From: Platerodrilus igneus
Lineage: Eukaryota > Arthropoda > Insecta > Coleoptera > Lycidae
NCBI GenBank assembly: GCA_036346225.1
Contig: JARFIW010001469.1
Span: 6,728,001 to 6,792,000 of the forward strand
Direction of reading: 5' to 3'
DNA: 64,000 nt
Shown here: positions 31,886 through 44,830 of the stretch, piece by piece
How positions within the stretch are numbered: the stretch's first letter is position 1
How the letters are laid out: every line of letters begins with the position of its first letter
Notes under the pieces: model-generated
The model's database searches: none
What the model was told of the DNA's origin: nothing
What the model saw: the letters and a program-made list of their open reading frames with translations, nothing else
Position numbers and translations under genes: made by a program

Positions 31886-34679
31886 GTTACACAGCCTCTC
31901 TCCAAAAAGAAAAAAATCTTGGATAAACAAAACAAATCCTAAACATGGAATCAAAGATTTTTTTATAATCGTTGGCGTCATTGTCCCAACACAACCTACT
32001 AACCAAACAAAGACAAACAAGCAACGACCAACTTAATCTTAAACATTGACTTATAGTCTACCTCAAAAAAAATAAAAAAATTACTTATAACATACAAGAC
32101 TAGTAATATGGGGAAGATCAGAATTAAAAAAGTGAGCGAATGAGTGTTATAGTAACTAACGCGTACAACACGTTCAAAAAGGAGATATATCCGGGAAGAC
32201 AAAATAGGTAGGGCTTAATCGGGAAGGTCTGACACTCAAAAGTCACTCAAGGAAGTGGAACACTAAGCATGCGCACATATATAGCCATACTACTACTCAA
32301 TAATTAAACATCCTATTGCTAAAAAAATAGACTGGACGAAAAATTATAGACTTATAGATCTAAAAATATTTTTCTTAAGATTTTTAACGTCCTAAAACTA
32401 ATTCTAATTTAAGAATATTCATACACGGACAAATGCTATTTGAAAAAGACTTCTTAAAGTTCTGAGAACTAAAGTCTCAAATCAGGAATCAAGATTGTCT
32501 ACCAAAAAATTTTGACAATTCTAACCTATCTAACCATTCCTTAAAATTATCTGCTAAAAATAAACAGCCTGAACTTATATACGTACTTTTTAAATCTCTA
32601 AGAGAAAGTACTTGAGTGCAACGCTCTACCTTTCACAAAAAAATTCGATAGAACTACCCCACTAAACTTTCAACTCCAAAAACGCATAGTCATACATACA
32701 CTGTCATATCTCATCAACACTATCCTTTACCTTTCTATATCCGCACCACTGTGGACACACCAAAAATTATTCGATTTGCTACCAAATCAAACATCCTCCA
32801 CAATCACTTTTGTCAAAACCTTTTCTACTCAAAATATAATTAACTAAGTTGACCAACTTCACAAAAATCTCCAAACAGCGTAAGCGACTCTTGCTTACCA
32901 TTACTCTAAAATTTCTTTCGTATTAGACACCAATAAGGTCAACACAACAGACATACTCAACTCCTTCAACATCATCATCATGATCAACAAACTAAACTCC
33001 TTCAACATTATCCACGTGCAAGTATCCCAAAAAATACCAACCTACTAAACATCAACATCACTAATATAATCAACATATTCAATACAATCAACATACTCGA
33101 TACAATCAACATCATCCACGTGCAAGTATCTCAAAAATTATTAATGTATCGTACCCGCACATTTTCACTACTACTGTTGTTTCAAAAAAAAAAATGAACT
33201 AACACGAAAGTTTAACCGTTACTCGAACAAAATTATCATCGAAATGCTCGACATACTTCATTACCGTAGCTTGTAATTATTACGGGGTTACACCTTTATC
33301 TAATTGTCAAAGACGTGTAAAAAAAGAAAATAGAAAAGATGTTGTTACACTTTTATTTATATTAATGTAACTACTCTACCTTATAGGCGACAGAGAGGGG
33401 TTCCTGTCTAAAATTCAAGCCCAGGGAAAATGTATGGAAAACGGCTTTGAGTACAATAGGACCCTCTTAAGAGAACTTCCAGCCAGCTAAGTTTCTTCAA
33501 CTTAGGGCAGAGCTATGAGCCAGGGTCGTAGGATGTTGTACGATAAAAAAGGAATTTTTAATGGACGCCACCGCATCTTAATAATAACTGTAATGTCTAA
33601 TAATCCGAAGATAAGATACGGAAATCTTTTGAACAACCAAAACGTATAACAATATTGCTTACTTACCGCTAACACTGCGAGCTCAGCTTGGAACGATGAC
33701 CTCGTACTATTTGAAAATTTAATCACCTCAAAAAGATTTGTAGAACTAAGGCTACATTAGAGCCTAGTCACTTTATCACAAAAAATAAATTCCAAGAAGA
33801 TTAACTAGTTAAAATTATCCCTCAAAAAAAAAATCTTACTAATACAACATCAGTGGTCTTTTTTTCTACGCTACAAAAGTTTTATGAATTTGGTTGTTTG
33901 CTTTTATAGAAAAATTATTGTTAACTTCAATGAAAGAAAGCTTTGAAACAACTTAGTTTACTTTCTATTGGTTTAAAGAAATATACAAATATACATCGTT
34001 GATACAAATTTACAAGTATCCATGTTTTGTATCCATCAAAATATAGTAATAGTAAAGTGTTATCTCTTATTAATTTTAGGCATTTCAACAATTTTATTTA
34101 CAAAACTTCTTTAAGAAGGATATTGAGTTAGTATCAATATGATACAACCTTTACTAGTTACCGAAATAGGATCCTGTTTTGGCTTACAAAATTTAATAAA
34201 TGAAATGACTTATTTCATATACGATTGGACTTGAATTTAATAAAAATTTATTTCTTGAATGAATTAGCAAATTTCATGGTTATAACATAATCTGGATAAT
34301 AATTATACTTTTTAAAAAAACTAGTTCGTACAAAGTGACAAACAAAAGTAGAATATCACCTGCTTAGTTACAACACATTCAACATTAACCTTTTAAAATT
34401 CTTAGGAAGTGATATTTAAAGTTTGCGTTCTTACGAACAATTATATTAAATCAAACTATTAATTTTGGAACCAAAAGGCGTAAGCTAATTTAAACCACTA
34501 TATAAAATTTGCAAAAAATTTAATCTCTTGTAATGGTTTGATGAAACGACAATTGAATCAGAAAACACTCACCACAAAAAAAATATGTTTACCAGATATA
34601 TGAAATTTCAGTATGAATTCATATGTACCAATTCAAGAATGAACGTTGTACCGTTCCAACTATTCGTGTGCTCCACTAT
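31886..34679. other. Long AT-rich intergenic stretch
   Basis: No gene recognised. Around 32935-33135 there is local repetition of CAACAT, ATACAATCAACAT and two copies of CCACGTGCAAGTATC (about 33013 and 33116). The minus frames at 31999 and 33502 have no motifs. Confidence 0.4.
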
Positions 34680-35385
34680 AACAACAGCTGTGCGACCTTA
34701 ATCTGCGCTTAGGAAGATAAACTTGTTTTTCATTTAACAAGAATGTTCAGGTGTGGTTTACGACAGGATGCTTTCAAAACATTTCAACGGAATCTGTATA
34801 ATACTTAAACTGCAATATTCCATAACTATAATGAACTTGCAATACTCTCGCCAATAATAACTAAAGTGTTGCCATACGACGTAATAAAATAAAAAGCTTG
34901 CACTACAGAAACCAAGGAATTAATTTAAATACTAAATAAAATAATTACATACCGTGATGATGTATTTCATAACTATATGTTGCTCAATGCACAGGTCGTC
35001 TCTTAGTAGTTGTTTCTATCATAAGAGGCTAAGCAATTCTTCGGGACCAGGCTGTACGCCGGTCGGACAACATGATTACGGACAACCTTTCAACCTCGAG
35101 GCAAAACTTGTCTCCCTTTTACATCCTGTTATTTAAAATGGATTCGAGTACTACAACGTTTTACTTCGCGAGCAAGCGCAAAGAAATGAATTCATGCATC
35201 AACACGGATATCAAGGTATCTGGAAAGTTATTTTAATCCCATGAACACAAATGGAGTTGTACGTAACGAATAAGCATTATTTTTAAGAAATAGAAATTTT
35301 ACGCTTTTAAAACCATAAAGGATCTTTATAAATAAATAATAATTACAAAGGCGTATATTAATGAAGGACGAATTCGTAGTCGTTA
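34680..35385 (+). repeat. Anonymous repeat, copy B (unoccupied site)
   Basis: An uninterrupted copy of the repeat split by the LINE at 27596-31588. At 35060-35100 it shows the sequence before insertion (GGACAACAT...ACCTCGAGGCAAAACTTGTC). It ends where a piggyBac transposase C-terminus begins, so the repeat could be part of a piggyBac-related element; this is not proven. Confidence 0.7.
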
Positions 35386-35839
35386 CAATGTAACTCAACC
35401 AAATTTGATAAAGCAGTATAATTGTGGTATGGGCGGTATCGATTTATTGGATCGATTGAACTCCAGCTATCGACCTCGTTTACGATCCAAAAAATGGTGG
35501 TGAAATTTGTTTGCCAATGGGTTGAACATGGCGGTTGTTGCATCATTTAGATTCTTTCAACACTTGAATCCATCCTCACAAATCCGTCATCTGAAATTTA
35601 GAAAAGCAATAGCAATGGCTCTAGTGAAGGTTGGTGTGACATTAGAAAGAAGAAGAATGGGAGGTCCTGCTGCTCCTGTAATACAGGACATTTGTTTTGA
35701 TGGGATCAATCATGTTCCAGAACCGTACGACCAGGGAAGATGTGTATATTGTCAGAAAAACACCAGACTAAGATGTAGGAAATGTGAAAAACGGTTACAT
35801 AAAAATTACCGTTTTGAATTATATCATACAAAGGCCTAG
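35366..35839 (+). pseudogene. piggyBac transposase C-terminal fragment
   Basis: The frame reads QPNLIKQYNCGMGGIDLLDR, YRPRLRSKKWW, a single stop (TGA at about 35502), then NLFANGLNMAVVASFRFF and an open frame to 35839. The GMGG(V/I)DLLDR block with YRPR...KKWWW is a signature of piggyBac transposases and carries the last acidic catalytic region. The end is a cysteine-rich zinc domain (GRCVYCQKNTRLRCRKCEKR, then LH...YHT), as in family members, which binds transposon ends. The N-terminal and central catalytic regions are absent upstream, where an unrelated repeat lies. Remnant, not active. Confidence 0.88.
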
Positions 35840-36299
35840 ATAGTGATCATAATAATATATGATTAACATTGAAGAAATTTAAAATTAGTATTATTTTGAT
35901 AGAAAATTTGTTATTTATAGATAACTTTGATTTCATGGTTGTGTAGTATTAAGTGCCAACGTTCCTAAAATGGGAACAAGGCTTTCTTCATGAAATATTG
36001 CATTTTTTTTTGTAACATTACATTATTGAACATTACATCGATCATTTGTCTGAAAACTTTTCATCTACACCTATTATTTTAGGCTCTTATATGCCACGGT
36101 GGTTATATTTACAAAGTTGGATAAATACAACACCAGTAGCGTGGTTTAATAGACACTATCAACAGTTGGCAACGCTAATCTTATACAGATTTGGGCGTGG
36201 TCCTCTACCGATGACGTCTTTAATATTGCACAATACTACAAAAATTTCCGCAATTCAAACACAAAGAATAAAGCACACAAAATAAGTAAAGGATTACTT
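35840..36299. other. Downstream of piggyBac remnant, nothing recognised
   Basis: May include the element's 3' end, but I found no terminal repeat or TTAA boundary that I could pair. The 79-codon frame at 36046 has no motif. Confidence 0.3.
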
Positions 36300-36850
36300 A
36301 CATCAGAAATCCTGCTTTCGCCCGAAATTGCGCTCGGGTAGGCCTCTAGCCAAGTCCAGTCGGGGCTCCTTCCGGAGGAATTAGAGATGATACGTCGACG
36401 CTCTCAAATGCGTACGAATCAGCTCCGGCTAGCTAAGGTAGACATGAGGCCTTCATCCACAGACGTGAAGATCGGTATGCCTAGGTGGCGGCAGATGTCT
36501 TACCTATGTAGGGATTGGACAGGAGAATAAGGTATGAGGGTAGATAAACAAAGATAATTAGATAGGATATCTACATAGGTAAACCTAACGATACGTTACC
36601 AGAAAAGAAACGAACACTCAACTCGACGATACCCGGTAAAAAGCCACGTTCTTGCGAGAGAAGCGGAAAACTCTCCCACCCCTTGTCTAGTATTGCTCTA
36701 CCCCTCTAGGGATAAGCACACTGCGCAAGCTCACTACTCTGACGTACGGAAGTACCGCCTAGTCTATTAAAAAAATTCCCGCGCACCGCGTATTTGAAAA
36801 TATGCCGCGAAACTTCCGTACCCCAAAAACTAACCTAAAACAATGTTTAA
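36300..36850. other. GC-richer island of unknown origin
   Basis: Clearly less AT-rich than its flanks. An open frame without ATG from about 36342 to 36530 reads LLPEELEMIRRRSQMRTNQL and MPRWRQMSYLCRDWTGE before TAA, with a charged, coding-like composition. I recognise no family. It could be part of an unknown retroelement or a transferred segment. Confidence 0.3.
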
Positions 36851-38410
36851 GTGGCAATGGCACGTAACAAGGCATCGGCAATTAAAAGGTAAAATTGTTT
36901 TACAAATTCACTCAGAAAACAGAGTTTGCTCCACGATGATAACAGCAGCGAGTAGTTTTCAGATTAGTCATCTATCGTGCACAACGAAGTAAGCGCTTCG
37001 CCTTTTAAGCAAATTTTTTAGATTCCAATGTTACTATGTTTTTAGTATTTAAAATACATTAATATTTAAGATGTTTTTAAAAATCAGGTTACTACTTATC
37101 ACGTTATTTGAGGGTTGGCTAATTGTAACACTTATACCGTGTCATTTTAGTAATTTTTGTTCAATATGTATCGTTCCAATATATTCTGGTTCACTTACAT
37201 AATGTAATCCAAATAAAATGCGCACCTTTATTGAACTAAAAAGCAATAAGGAGATTTTATCTATCAAATAATCTAAATAAATCCCCGAAGAATTTCGAGT
37301 ATATATTAGACATGAAAAGATACGCCTACATGAAATATATGCCGAGGTTCATCCATAAATTCCGTCTAAAAACAGTAAAGGGAACGCCTGTCGATATCGT
37401 ATAATTTAATATTTTTATTCGAACGGTGCTGCGGCGGTATTTTTTAAACCGATAGAAACAATTTTCTTGAATATTGAACCTTGATTACTGTCAAAATTTC
37501 TACACTATGTAAACAGAGTAATTTTTAAATTTATAATATACGTAGGTTTGGAAAACATGCATTAAATTAGTTTTTCGTGTCGATTATTCTTAACCTTTTA
37601 AATATTGAGGTAACATAACCGCACCCTCTTTCTAATTTGCACATATGCCATCTCGTAAAATTTTAAGGAAAAGAGTGTTTACGAATTTTCTTTTAAGTCG
37701 AACTGCTAATTGAAATCTGCTAAAAGACTCATCGGTTCATCATGTGTTATCAGTTTACTATTAAATACACCTAAGTATTGTTTTTAGTGGAACCCGTAAA
37801 AAGTTCGGTTCTAGTTGTATTTATTGAGAAGTGAACCCTAAAGTAAATAGTCTGGGGGCACCCTAAATAAAAATAACAACGCGAGTTACGTTTGGGCCTT
37901 GGGAGCGGTATTTTTAAAAACTACTTCCAAAAACTTTATAACAATTTATTAGTTTAATCAGACGTTAATTATGGAATTTTAACAAACTGGTTTAAAATTA
38001 CTCTAAGTCGAAAAATAATTACTAATTGAACTAATGTGAGTGAGTAGCCTAAACAAACTGCAATGTTAAAGCTGAAATACTTTGACTGACTGACTGGTCT
38101 TGGGGCTCCCGGGGTATTTATGTTGTCCTTGCCCCTCACAAATCTGTGGGAACTTGCAGAGCTCGTGTCTGCTTATTTCTTAATACTATTCATAATACAT
38201 TGTAACAATCTTACTTTCTAGGTAATCGCGGTATCTTAACCGTTTGTGACCTGCCACTGCAGTATCACTATCGTCTGGAATTATTGTATTGCATCCCATC
38301 CGTTCTCATAACTGTTAATAACCTTTTTATATTTATCCTTGAATTACATTGTTGTACTTGACTTAATAATTTTTTAATGATTTCTAATAATTTCCTATTA
38401 GATACTATTT
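36851..38410. other. Intergenic; may hold the rest of the gypsy 3' LTR
   Basis: No coding motifs. The gypsy 3' LTR that begins at 38654 on the minus strand should continue towards lower coordinates, but its far end cannot be placed because no second LTR was matched. Confidence 0.3.
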
Positions 38411-38654
38411 TGCAATACATATAAAGTTTGGGGGATACATAACTCCCGTACACAGACTACTACGAGTATTAATAACCGAACCTCCAAAACATAAATATAT
38501 TGTGTTATACAATTTAAAGGTAAAAGAACACAACAAACTCGGCCCTCTGAATACCCTTTGCCGGCGAATCTTACATCGTATTGTCCGCCTGTGTAAAGGT
38601 AACAGTGCAGACCTTAAAACAAACATAGACCAGGTGAAAAGATATCAAATTACA
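38411..38654 (-). mobile_element. Probable start of the gypsy 3' LTR after a polypurine tract
   Basis: On the minus strand, about 40 bases past the integrase stop, AGGGGAGAG is followed by TGTAATTTGATATC. This is the usual order of polypurine tract and LTR starting with TG. The 3' end of the LTR and the 5' LTR were not found, so the left boundary given is arbitrary. Confidence 0.45.
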
Positions 38655-38704
38655 CTCTCCCCTAAACGTACCGAAGTCACCAAAGCGTCTTTAGAAACTC
38701 ACTT

Positions 38705-39765
38705 TCAGTTTATTAGCACAGTTAAAACCGAAAAAACACCAGATGTACCACCTTCAAACGGAATAAATTGCTTTAAGTCAGCTGATTGAAACTTCCCAAT
38801 CTTCTCGATTGGTGTAGTGGTTGTGACAAGTTTAAAGGTACTTGAGGTGTTTATAATACAAAAATCGTAGCGCCTGGGCGCAAATTTCGAAGTGATACTT
38901 TTACGGGCGTTACCAACTAAGAAAATTTCCAATTTGAACTATACAAACATCTTATTCTTTCTATATAGGTCCCCGAGACGTAAAAGTGATTGCGCTAATA
39001 AGTACAGGGTAATTCTGGGAACAAAATTTTCTCAGCGTTAGATACGGCTCTCAAATCATGCACGGTATCCTGAGGAGCACGTAACACGACCAAAAGTGAT
39101 AAAAGCAGTAGTATGTCTAGTGCAATCACATTTAGTAGAACTAGTAGCAAAACATACTGCTGGGAGATGAATAGCTCGTATTGTGTGACTTTTTGATTAA
39201 AATCGAAAGTCAGTTGTCAAGTCACGAGTCTTCCTTTCTATCTGGTTATTTCCTGGATGGTACATTGAAATAAAAAGATTATCTATGCCAAATCAATATG
39301 CCACATTAACAACTTCCCTTCGATAAGCGTTTTACACATGCTTCTACACTAGCAGTTTGTAAACTTTACAGTTCAAGTCATTTTGAAGCTGTGTCTTCAT
39401 AGACTAGAATCTATCGATTCTTATTTTCGGTTACTGGTAAAGATCGACGACTATCAGTTCAAAGCGTTGTGTAAGAGCTGGAGTTTGTAACAAACCGGGA
39501 GGTTGGGTATTACTAGCTTTGTAGCATTGACATTCTATACAACCTTTTACATAATCAACAATAAAGCGCCTCATGCCTAAAATTAATATTTATCAGACAC
39601 CTTTAAGTCTTATCAACAGCATAGTGACCTCCAGTAGGAAAATCATGGTATTGATTTAACAATTTAAGCCTTAAATTTCTAGAAACTACTAACTGTAGAT
39701 CATCTACATCTTTATGAGGATTATTGCGATACAGTATTCCTATATATAAAACCACTATTTAACCA
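38705..39765 (-). pseudogene. gypsy integrase, frameshifted
   Basis: Read in several frames on the minus strand: FPTGGHYAVDKT (His part of the zinc-binding region, about 39630), RRFIVDYVKGCIECQCYKAS (Cys pair, about 39560), worn core region, FGIDNLFISMYHPGNNQIER with KTRDL (about 39270, the catalytic Glu region), LPAVCFATSSTKCDCTRHTT, ITFGRVTC, then a clean frame 38932-38705 with KFAPRRYDFCII and KIGKFQSADLKQFIPFEGG, the C-terminal DNA-binding module. It would insert element cDNA into the genome. Multiple stops and shifts abolish function. Assignment is secure from the block order. Confidence 0.88.
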
Positions 39766-40400
39766 TCATACCATATCGAGAGTATCTTTACCTTCTCCTG
39801 CTTTAATGATACATAACAATTCCGGATCTTCTAATTGTATATCCCTAAGATCAGAAGCATTAGCTTTAGACATTTCGACACTAACAAAGTATAAATTACA
39901 GGCGCCATTTTGGTTCATGCAACCTGACATGGACAACATATCAGCTACAAAATTACGTTTTCTGGGGCTTGAATTTTTAACGACCAACGGGCTAAGTGAT
40001 CAGTACGCTGTTTTAATGTTAAACCCCACTGTAACGGCTGACAATCAGAAATTACTCTCACGTCGGGCCCTTCCAAACAAGTACTAAATTTTTCTGTAAC
40101 ATAAATATACCTATTGCTTACTGTTCTACATTCGAATAATTTTGCTCCGCTGGTGTGAGGAGTCTGCGTACGTACTCTATAGGACGCAGCTCATTGTTGT
40201 TACAATACAACAAGACAACCTCTTTGGCATAATCACTAGCAACGCTTTGCAAAGAATATCCCGAGTTAGGGTCAGCTTGAATTAAAACAGCGGCTGAAAT
40301 GAGTTTTTCTTGAAGCGTATTAAACGCTTGCTGCTTAGGCTTACCAAACGGAGTCTATTTTTTTTAAATAAGTTAGTAATGGCGTGTGCTATATGTGAAA
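39766..40400 (-). pseudogene. gypsy RNase H domain
   Basis: Starts with a connection segment holding LQEKLISAAVLIQADPNSGY, SVASDYAKEVVLLYCNNNEL and RPIEYVRRLLTPAEQNYSNV (40340-40130), continues with VRVISDCQPLQWGLTLKQRT and DHLARWSLKIQAPE (40060-39965), and ends in the open frame 39987-39766 (KRNFVADMLSMSG). The family pattern TDA(S)...YS..E..L..V...DH..L.W is recognisable, with the first Asp replaced (VASDYA). RNase H removes the RNA template during cDNA synthesis. It joins the RT at higher coordinates and the integrase at lower. Confidence 0.82.
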
Positions 40401-40479
40401 AATTTGGTACACACTTTCTCGATTAGGAACAAGTTTGTACAAAACTCAGAACATCTTTAACGCAGCACGGTATTGATTC

Positions 40480-41270
40480 TTAATCTCAGAAATTTTTTTT
40501 GTCAAATTCAATACCATTAGGGGTTAAAACCTGACCCAAGTAAGTGGCGAGTTCCGTACAAAACAACGTTTTTCGCGACGCGCGTGCAGTTTAAGTTTAA
40601 GTGTTAAAAACTACAAGTAAATCATCAACGTGTTTTTTAAACTATCGTGCAAGTATTGTGCAAATGTGCATAAGCTGACCTATCACCAAGTTTATTACAA
40701 AATCTAGACATCAGTCTTTGAAAAGTGGCCGGGACGTTCTGAAAGTCGAAACCCATTCGATGGTAGCGAAACACGTTTTATTCTGGTCTTCCTGAGCTAT
40801 AGGAACTTGCAAAAATCCAGATCGTACGTCTAAAGTCTTCATGTACATAGTCCGTTTAAAAGTATACAGAAGCTGATAGATGCAAGGTACGGCAAATGAA
40901 TTCGCTACAGTGGATAGCATTCAAACATCTATACTCAACACACATGCGTAATTTTCCGTCCCCTTTAGGAAAAACTACGACCGGGAATTTCCAAGGCGAC
41001 TCACATTCTTCAAGTATATCTTCTAAAACCATTCTATCTATTTCTTCCTTTAAAAATTGTCTCTTTGAGCTGCATAAAGGAACGGATATCCTATAAACCG
41101 CAAAGTTGACGACGGGGCCTCGGCAATCTTAAATACAGTGGAATATTCATCCAAAAGTACCTCTATAATCTTGCGTTGACTTGAGGAAAGGATTTCTTCT
41201 TCATTCTCATGTAGAGATACAAAATTAATATTTTCACGATGTATCTAAGGGTTACCATAGGAATTAAATT
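40480..41270 (-). pseudogene. gypsy reverse transcriptase, frameshifted
   Basis: Minus-strand blocks: EEILSSSQRKIIEVLLDEYS, FKIAEAPS (protease-RT spacer, about 41210-41120), FLKEEIDRMVLEDILEECES, PWKFPVVVFPKGDGKLRMCV and EYRCLN (about 41075-40910), YMKTLDVRSGFLQVPIAQED (palm A with Asp, about 40845), then a degraded centre and ELATYLGQVLTPNGIEFD (about 40540). The YxDD loop is not legible, because the segment near 40600-40690 is shifted. The order matches Ty3/gypsy RT. Inactive. Confidence 0.85.
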
Positions 41271-41313
41271 TTCTAGTAGGTTCATCGTTAAACTACCATT
41301 AATTATTTGAAAT

Positions 41314-41341
41314 ATAATAATAATAATAATAATAATAATAT
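41314..41341. repeat. (TAA)n tail of the nested LINE
   Basis: About nine TAA/TTA units directly after AATAAAGACGATA on the minus strand. It has the same tail type as the LINE at 18587. Confidence 0.92.
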
Positions 41342-41637
41342 CGTCTTTATTGATTATGAATAAGTTCTATAACAAAAAAAATAAGAATGTAGTATAACAG
41401 GCGAAGTTCAGCCAAAGGCTGTTCTACCACTTAACCTGCAACTAACAATACAATAAAAATTAATTTACAAATAAGAATAGAAACATGTAAAAGAAGCCGG
41501 ATGTTTATAATTCTGGTGTGAACGCCACTGCAAACAGTTTAACACTAACATTAAGTTGGTACTTTATGAGCCAACACTTATTTCTGCTAAAGAGTATGAG
41601 AACAAATGAGAATATATAAATGTATAGACCAGTGAAT

Positions 41638-43690
41638 TTATTGTGTTGAAAGTAAATACTTTTTAAATGATAGTTTAAAACTTGATACCGATTTGGTTTT
41701 CATGGAGTTGTCAATTGAATTATATAATTTAACTGCAGTGTACTGGAATGACCTCTGGAAGAAGGTGGTTGAGTGCCGCTGTACATGCAGCAAGTCACGA
41801 GATCTTACCTGGACAGAATGACAACTGCTACGCGGTAGTAGCAAATTTTTTATATAAATTGGTGCCGATAGAGAATTTACAATTTTATGCGTAAAGGTTG
41901 CAAGATGCAGTAACCGCCTGTTTTCCATTTTAACCAGCCCGACTGGCGCAGCGATTCAGAAATGTGATCGAATTTCCTTAAATTGAAAATAAATCTAAGA
42001 CAATCATTCTGTATTCTTTGAACCCTTGCTGTAGTAATAGAGTCTAAACAGGGACCGTAAACAACATCACCATAATCAAATGCAGACAAGATAAGTGACA
42101 CGCAAAGCATTTTACGAAGCTTTTGATTTAACGAATCTTTGTTAACATACAGTTTACACAGAATTATGTATGATCTTTTAATTAAATTATTTATATGACA
42201 ATCAAATCGTAATTTAAAGTCAACCGTCAGTCCTAAGTTTTTAACGTGATTTTGTATTTCAATTTTTCGGCATTTACCACTAGATTTATGTTATCAACAA
42301 CTATCTTCCTGTTTTCTCAGGCCCAAAAATAATTGCTACCGATTTCTTAGGGTTAATAGCTAAGGAATGATTTGCTCCAAAATCAGAAAGCTCCTTTAGA
42401 TCTTCATTGATCTGTGCATTTGCAACTGGTAACTGATTAATTTTAAATGAGAAATATATTTGTGAATCGTCAGCGTAAAATCTAGATTGACAATTACGAA
42501 GTTTACTTGCGAAGTCAGCTGTATACAGCAAAAAGCAGAGGACCTAAGATTGTACCTTGAGGTACTCCACTAGTTATATTTTTGTTAGAGACGTTTTACC
42601 ACTAACATTAACCAACTGCTTCCTATTACATAAATAAGACCGCATAAGATGTAGTGAGTTTTGTCAAATCCGTAATATTTTAATTTAGCAAGAAGTAAAT
42701 TGTAGTCTATGGTGTCAAACGCTTTAGAGTAGTCCAACAACACTAGAACACTAACCAAATCCAAATCAGAAGACTGAAGAATATCGTTAGTAACTTTGAT
42801 TAATGCACCGGTGGTACTATGGCCCACTCTAAAGCCAGATTGATTTGCAGGTATGATTTGTGCAAAAGAAGTGAATTCGTGGATTTGTTCATATATAATT
42901 TTTCAAAAATTTTGATAGAGGCGGAAGAATACTAATAGGTCTTAACTCAGACAAATTAATGACTTTATTAACTTTAGGTATAGGCGTAATGACAGCCAGT
43001 TTCCAACATTCTGGAAAATATTTTTTATAATACAATTATTAATAATATTAGTGATGGGTTCAATAATTTTTTTCCGCATAATTTTAACATAAAAATAGAT
43101 ATAGAGTCACTTCCAATAGCATTAGACTTAATGGATTTGACAGCTTTCAGAACCTTATCAGTTGTAGTAGTAGAAAATGAGAATAAGCTATTGCTATTAA
43201 ACTGATTGTTATTATAAAATTGAAACATATGTTGTGGAGGGTTGGTTTTTAGCTTGTTTACAGAGTCTATGAAAAATGCATTTATTTGGTCCGGATCACA
43301 TAGACTTTCTGGTATACAGTTTAGTTTAGATGTTACGATCTTAGAGTCCCTGAGAGCTTTTCAAGTAATATTAGCTGATTGTTTAGCAATAAAATCAAAG
43401 TAGTGCCTTTTTCCTCGTCTCATAGAGCTTGTTACAGAATTTCTCAACTGTTTATAATGCTCCCAATCTGATTGTGTTCTGCTATGTTTAAATTTAATAT
43501 GAGCTTTATCACGCAGTTTCATCATAATTGTGATTACGTTGGTATGCCACGGAGCTTTTGCTTTGGTAATTCTACTCGTCTTTAATGGCGCATGTATATC
43601 AAAAAGATCTATTAATATTTTGTTGAGTGTTCGTATTTGTGTATCTATATCATCAATATAAAAGATCTCTTCTACATTGATATCCTCCAA
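41638..43690 (-). pseudogene. LINE reverse transcriptase, several frameshifts
   Basis: Minus-strand pieces in order: EN-RT linker (43690-43361) with KAPWHTNVITIMMKLRDKAH and HYKQLRNSV; KAVKSIKSNAIGSDSISIFM (43160); GFRVGHSTTGAL-like start of block 2 and VLVLLDYSKAFDTIDYNLLL (palm A, about 42740); GVPQGTILGPLLF-like text (about 42560); FYADDSQIYFSF (catalytic YADD, about 42470); ELSDFGANHSLAINPKKSVA; thumb AFDYGDVVYGPCL (about 42075) and RVQRIQNDCLRFIFNLRK; C-terminus VKLYNSID and FKLSFKKYLLS at 41638. Lesions: frame changes near 41900, 42300, 42540 and 43000. The catalytic loop is intact but the protein is not translatable as one chain. Confidence 0.9.
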
Positions 43691-43776
43691 GTGATTGTTG
43701 AAGGCCGTTAAATCAAAGTTTTAAAATCTCGGTGAGTGATGTATTTAGAGATGCGTGCAGGCTTTTCAAATTTGAG

Positions 43777-44424
43777 CTATACAACTACTAGGCAATGATC
43801 AGATAAGTCATGTACACCTATACAATCCACTGTATCAATTATACTTTCATTATTTAGAAGAATAACATCAATTAATGTTGAACTATACTGGGTGATCCGT
43901 GTAGGTTCAATTACGGCTTGTTTTAAATTATACATTTTAATAATAGCATTAAACCTTTCAACATTGGAATTTGTGAGATTAAACAAATTTAAGTTAATAT
44001 CGCCTCCGCAAAAGATGTGATCAAATTGAGGACAAACTTGTGCTAGTACTAATTCAAAACCTGTGAGAAAGTTATGTGCTGCAATTATTTGTGACCGATA
44101 TACTACACCAGCAGCAACTTTTTTACTATTGTAAATGAAACTTACCCACAACTGTTCAAAACAGTCATTAGTATCATAATCTGTGTTTATGACTTTGCAA
44201 TTTAAACAAGTCCTAGCATACACAGCAACACCACCACCCCTTCCCTTACGATCAGTGTGAAAAAGATCAAAATTTTCTAGTTGATAGTCATTAATATTAC
44301 ATCTTTCAGTTAGCCATGTTTCTGTTACAAATATGATATCAAGTTTGTTCTCATCCACCAGAGCAGAAAAAGTTTCAAAACCAGTATTAAGAGAGCGTAC
44401 ATTAATTGTTGCGAGTTTAAACAT
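43777..44424 (-). pseudogene. LINE apurinic-like endonuclease domain
   Basis: A 215-codon open frame from ATG 44424: FKLATINVRSLNTGFETF, LDIIFVTETWLTERCNIND (catalytic Glu), FHTDRKGRGGGVAVYAR, FDHIFCGGDINLNLFNL (Asp, Asn), TRITQYSSTLIDVILLNN, and GVHDLSDHCLVVV at the end (Asp-His pair). All standard catalytic motifs of the LINE endonuclease are present without a stop. It nicks target DNA before priming. It belongs to the same ORF2 as the RT at 43690-41638, separated by stops around 43700-43770. Confidence 0.92.
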
Positions 44425-44830
44425 AAATATAATTAAGGTATTAAGTAAACAGCTAAAATATGCTAAACTTTAAGAAGAAACGAGCACAAGAGTATACTTT
44501 TAAATATGTAATATTAGGTCGCTTCTTTGTGAAATAGCTGGCATAGCAGTTGTACTACTCCTACAATGTAACAATCTTTAAGGAAAAGTAAATAAATTGT
44601 CTATACACGGTTAGGTAGTTCCACAGTAAGAAAAAAAAAAATAATATAAATTTTAAACTAAATATATAGATTTTTGTGCAACTGTATGTATCAGTATGTA
44701 ATTGCTTCTAAACTACAATGTTACATAAGTTGAATAAATGCATATACTGTTTAATATTAATTTCAAACGAAAATTAAAGATCATTTAAAACGTTATCAAC
44801 ATGTATGTATACTACTAGTTTTAACCCATA
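44425..44830. other. ORF1-ORF2 spacer of the nested LINE
   Basis: About 400 bases without an open frame between the ORF1 stop and the ORF2 ATG on the minus strand. No structure noticed. Confidence 0.4.

Noticed and set aside
38502..38789. 95-codon plus open frame
   Set aside because: Lies opposite the gypsy integrase end, polypurine tract and LTR start; no motif.
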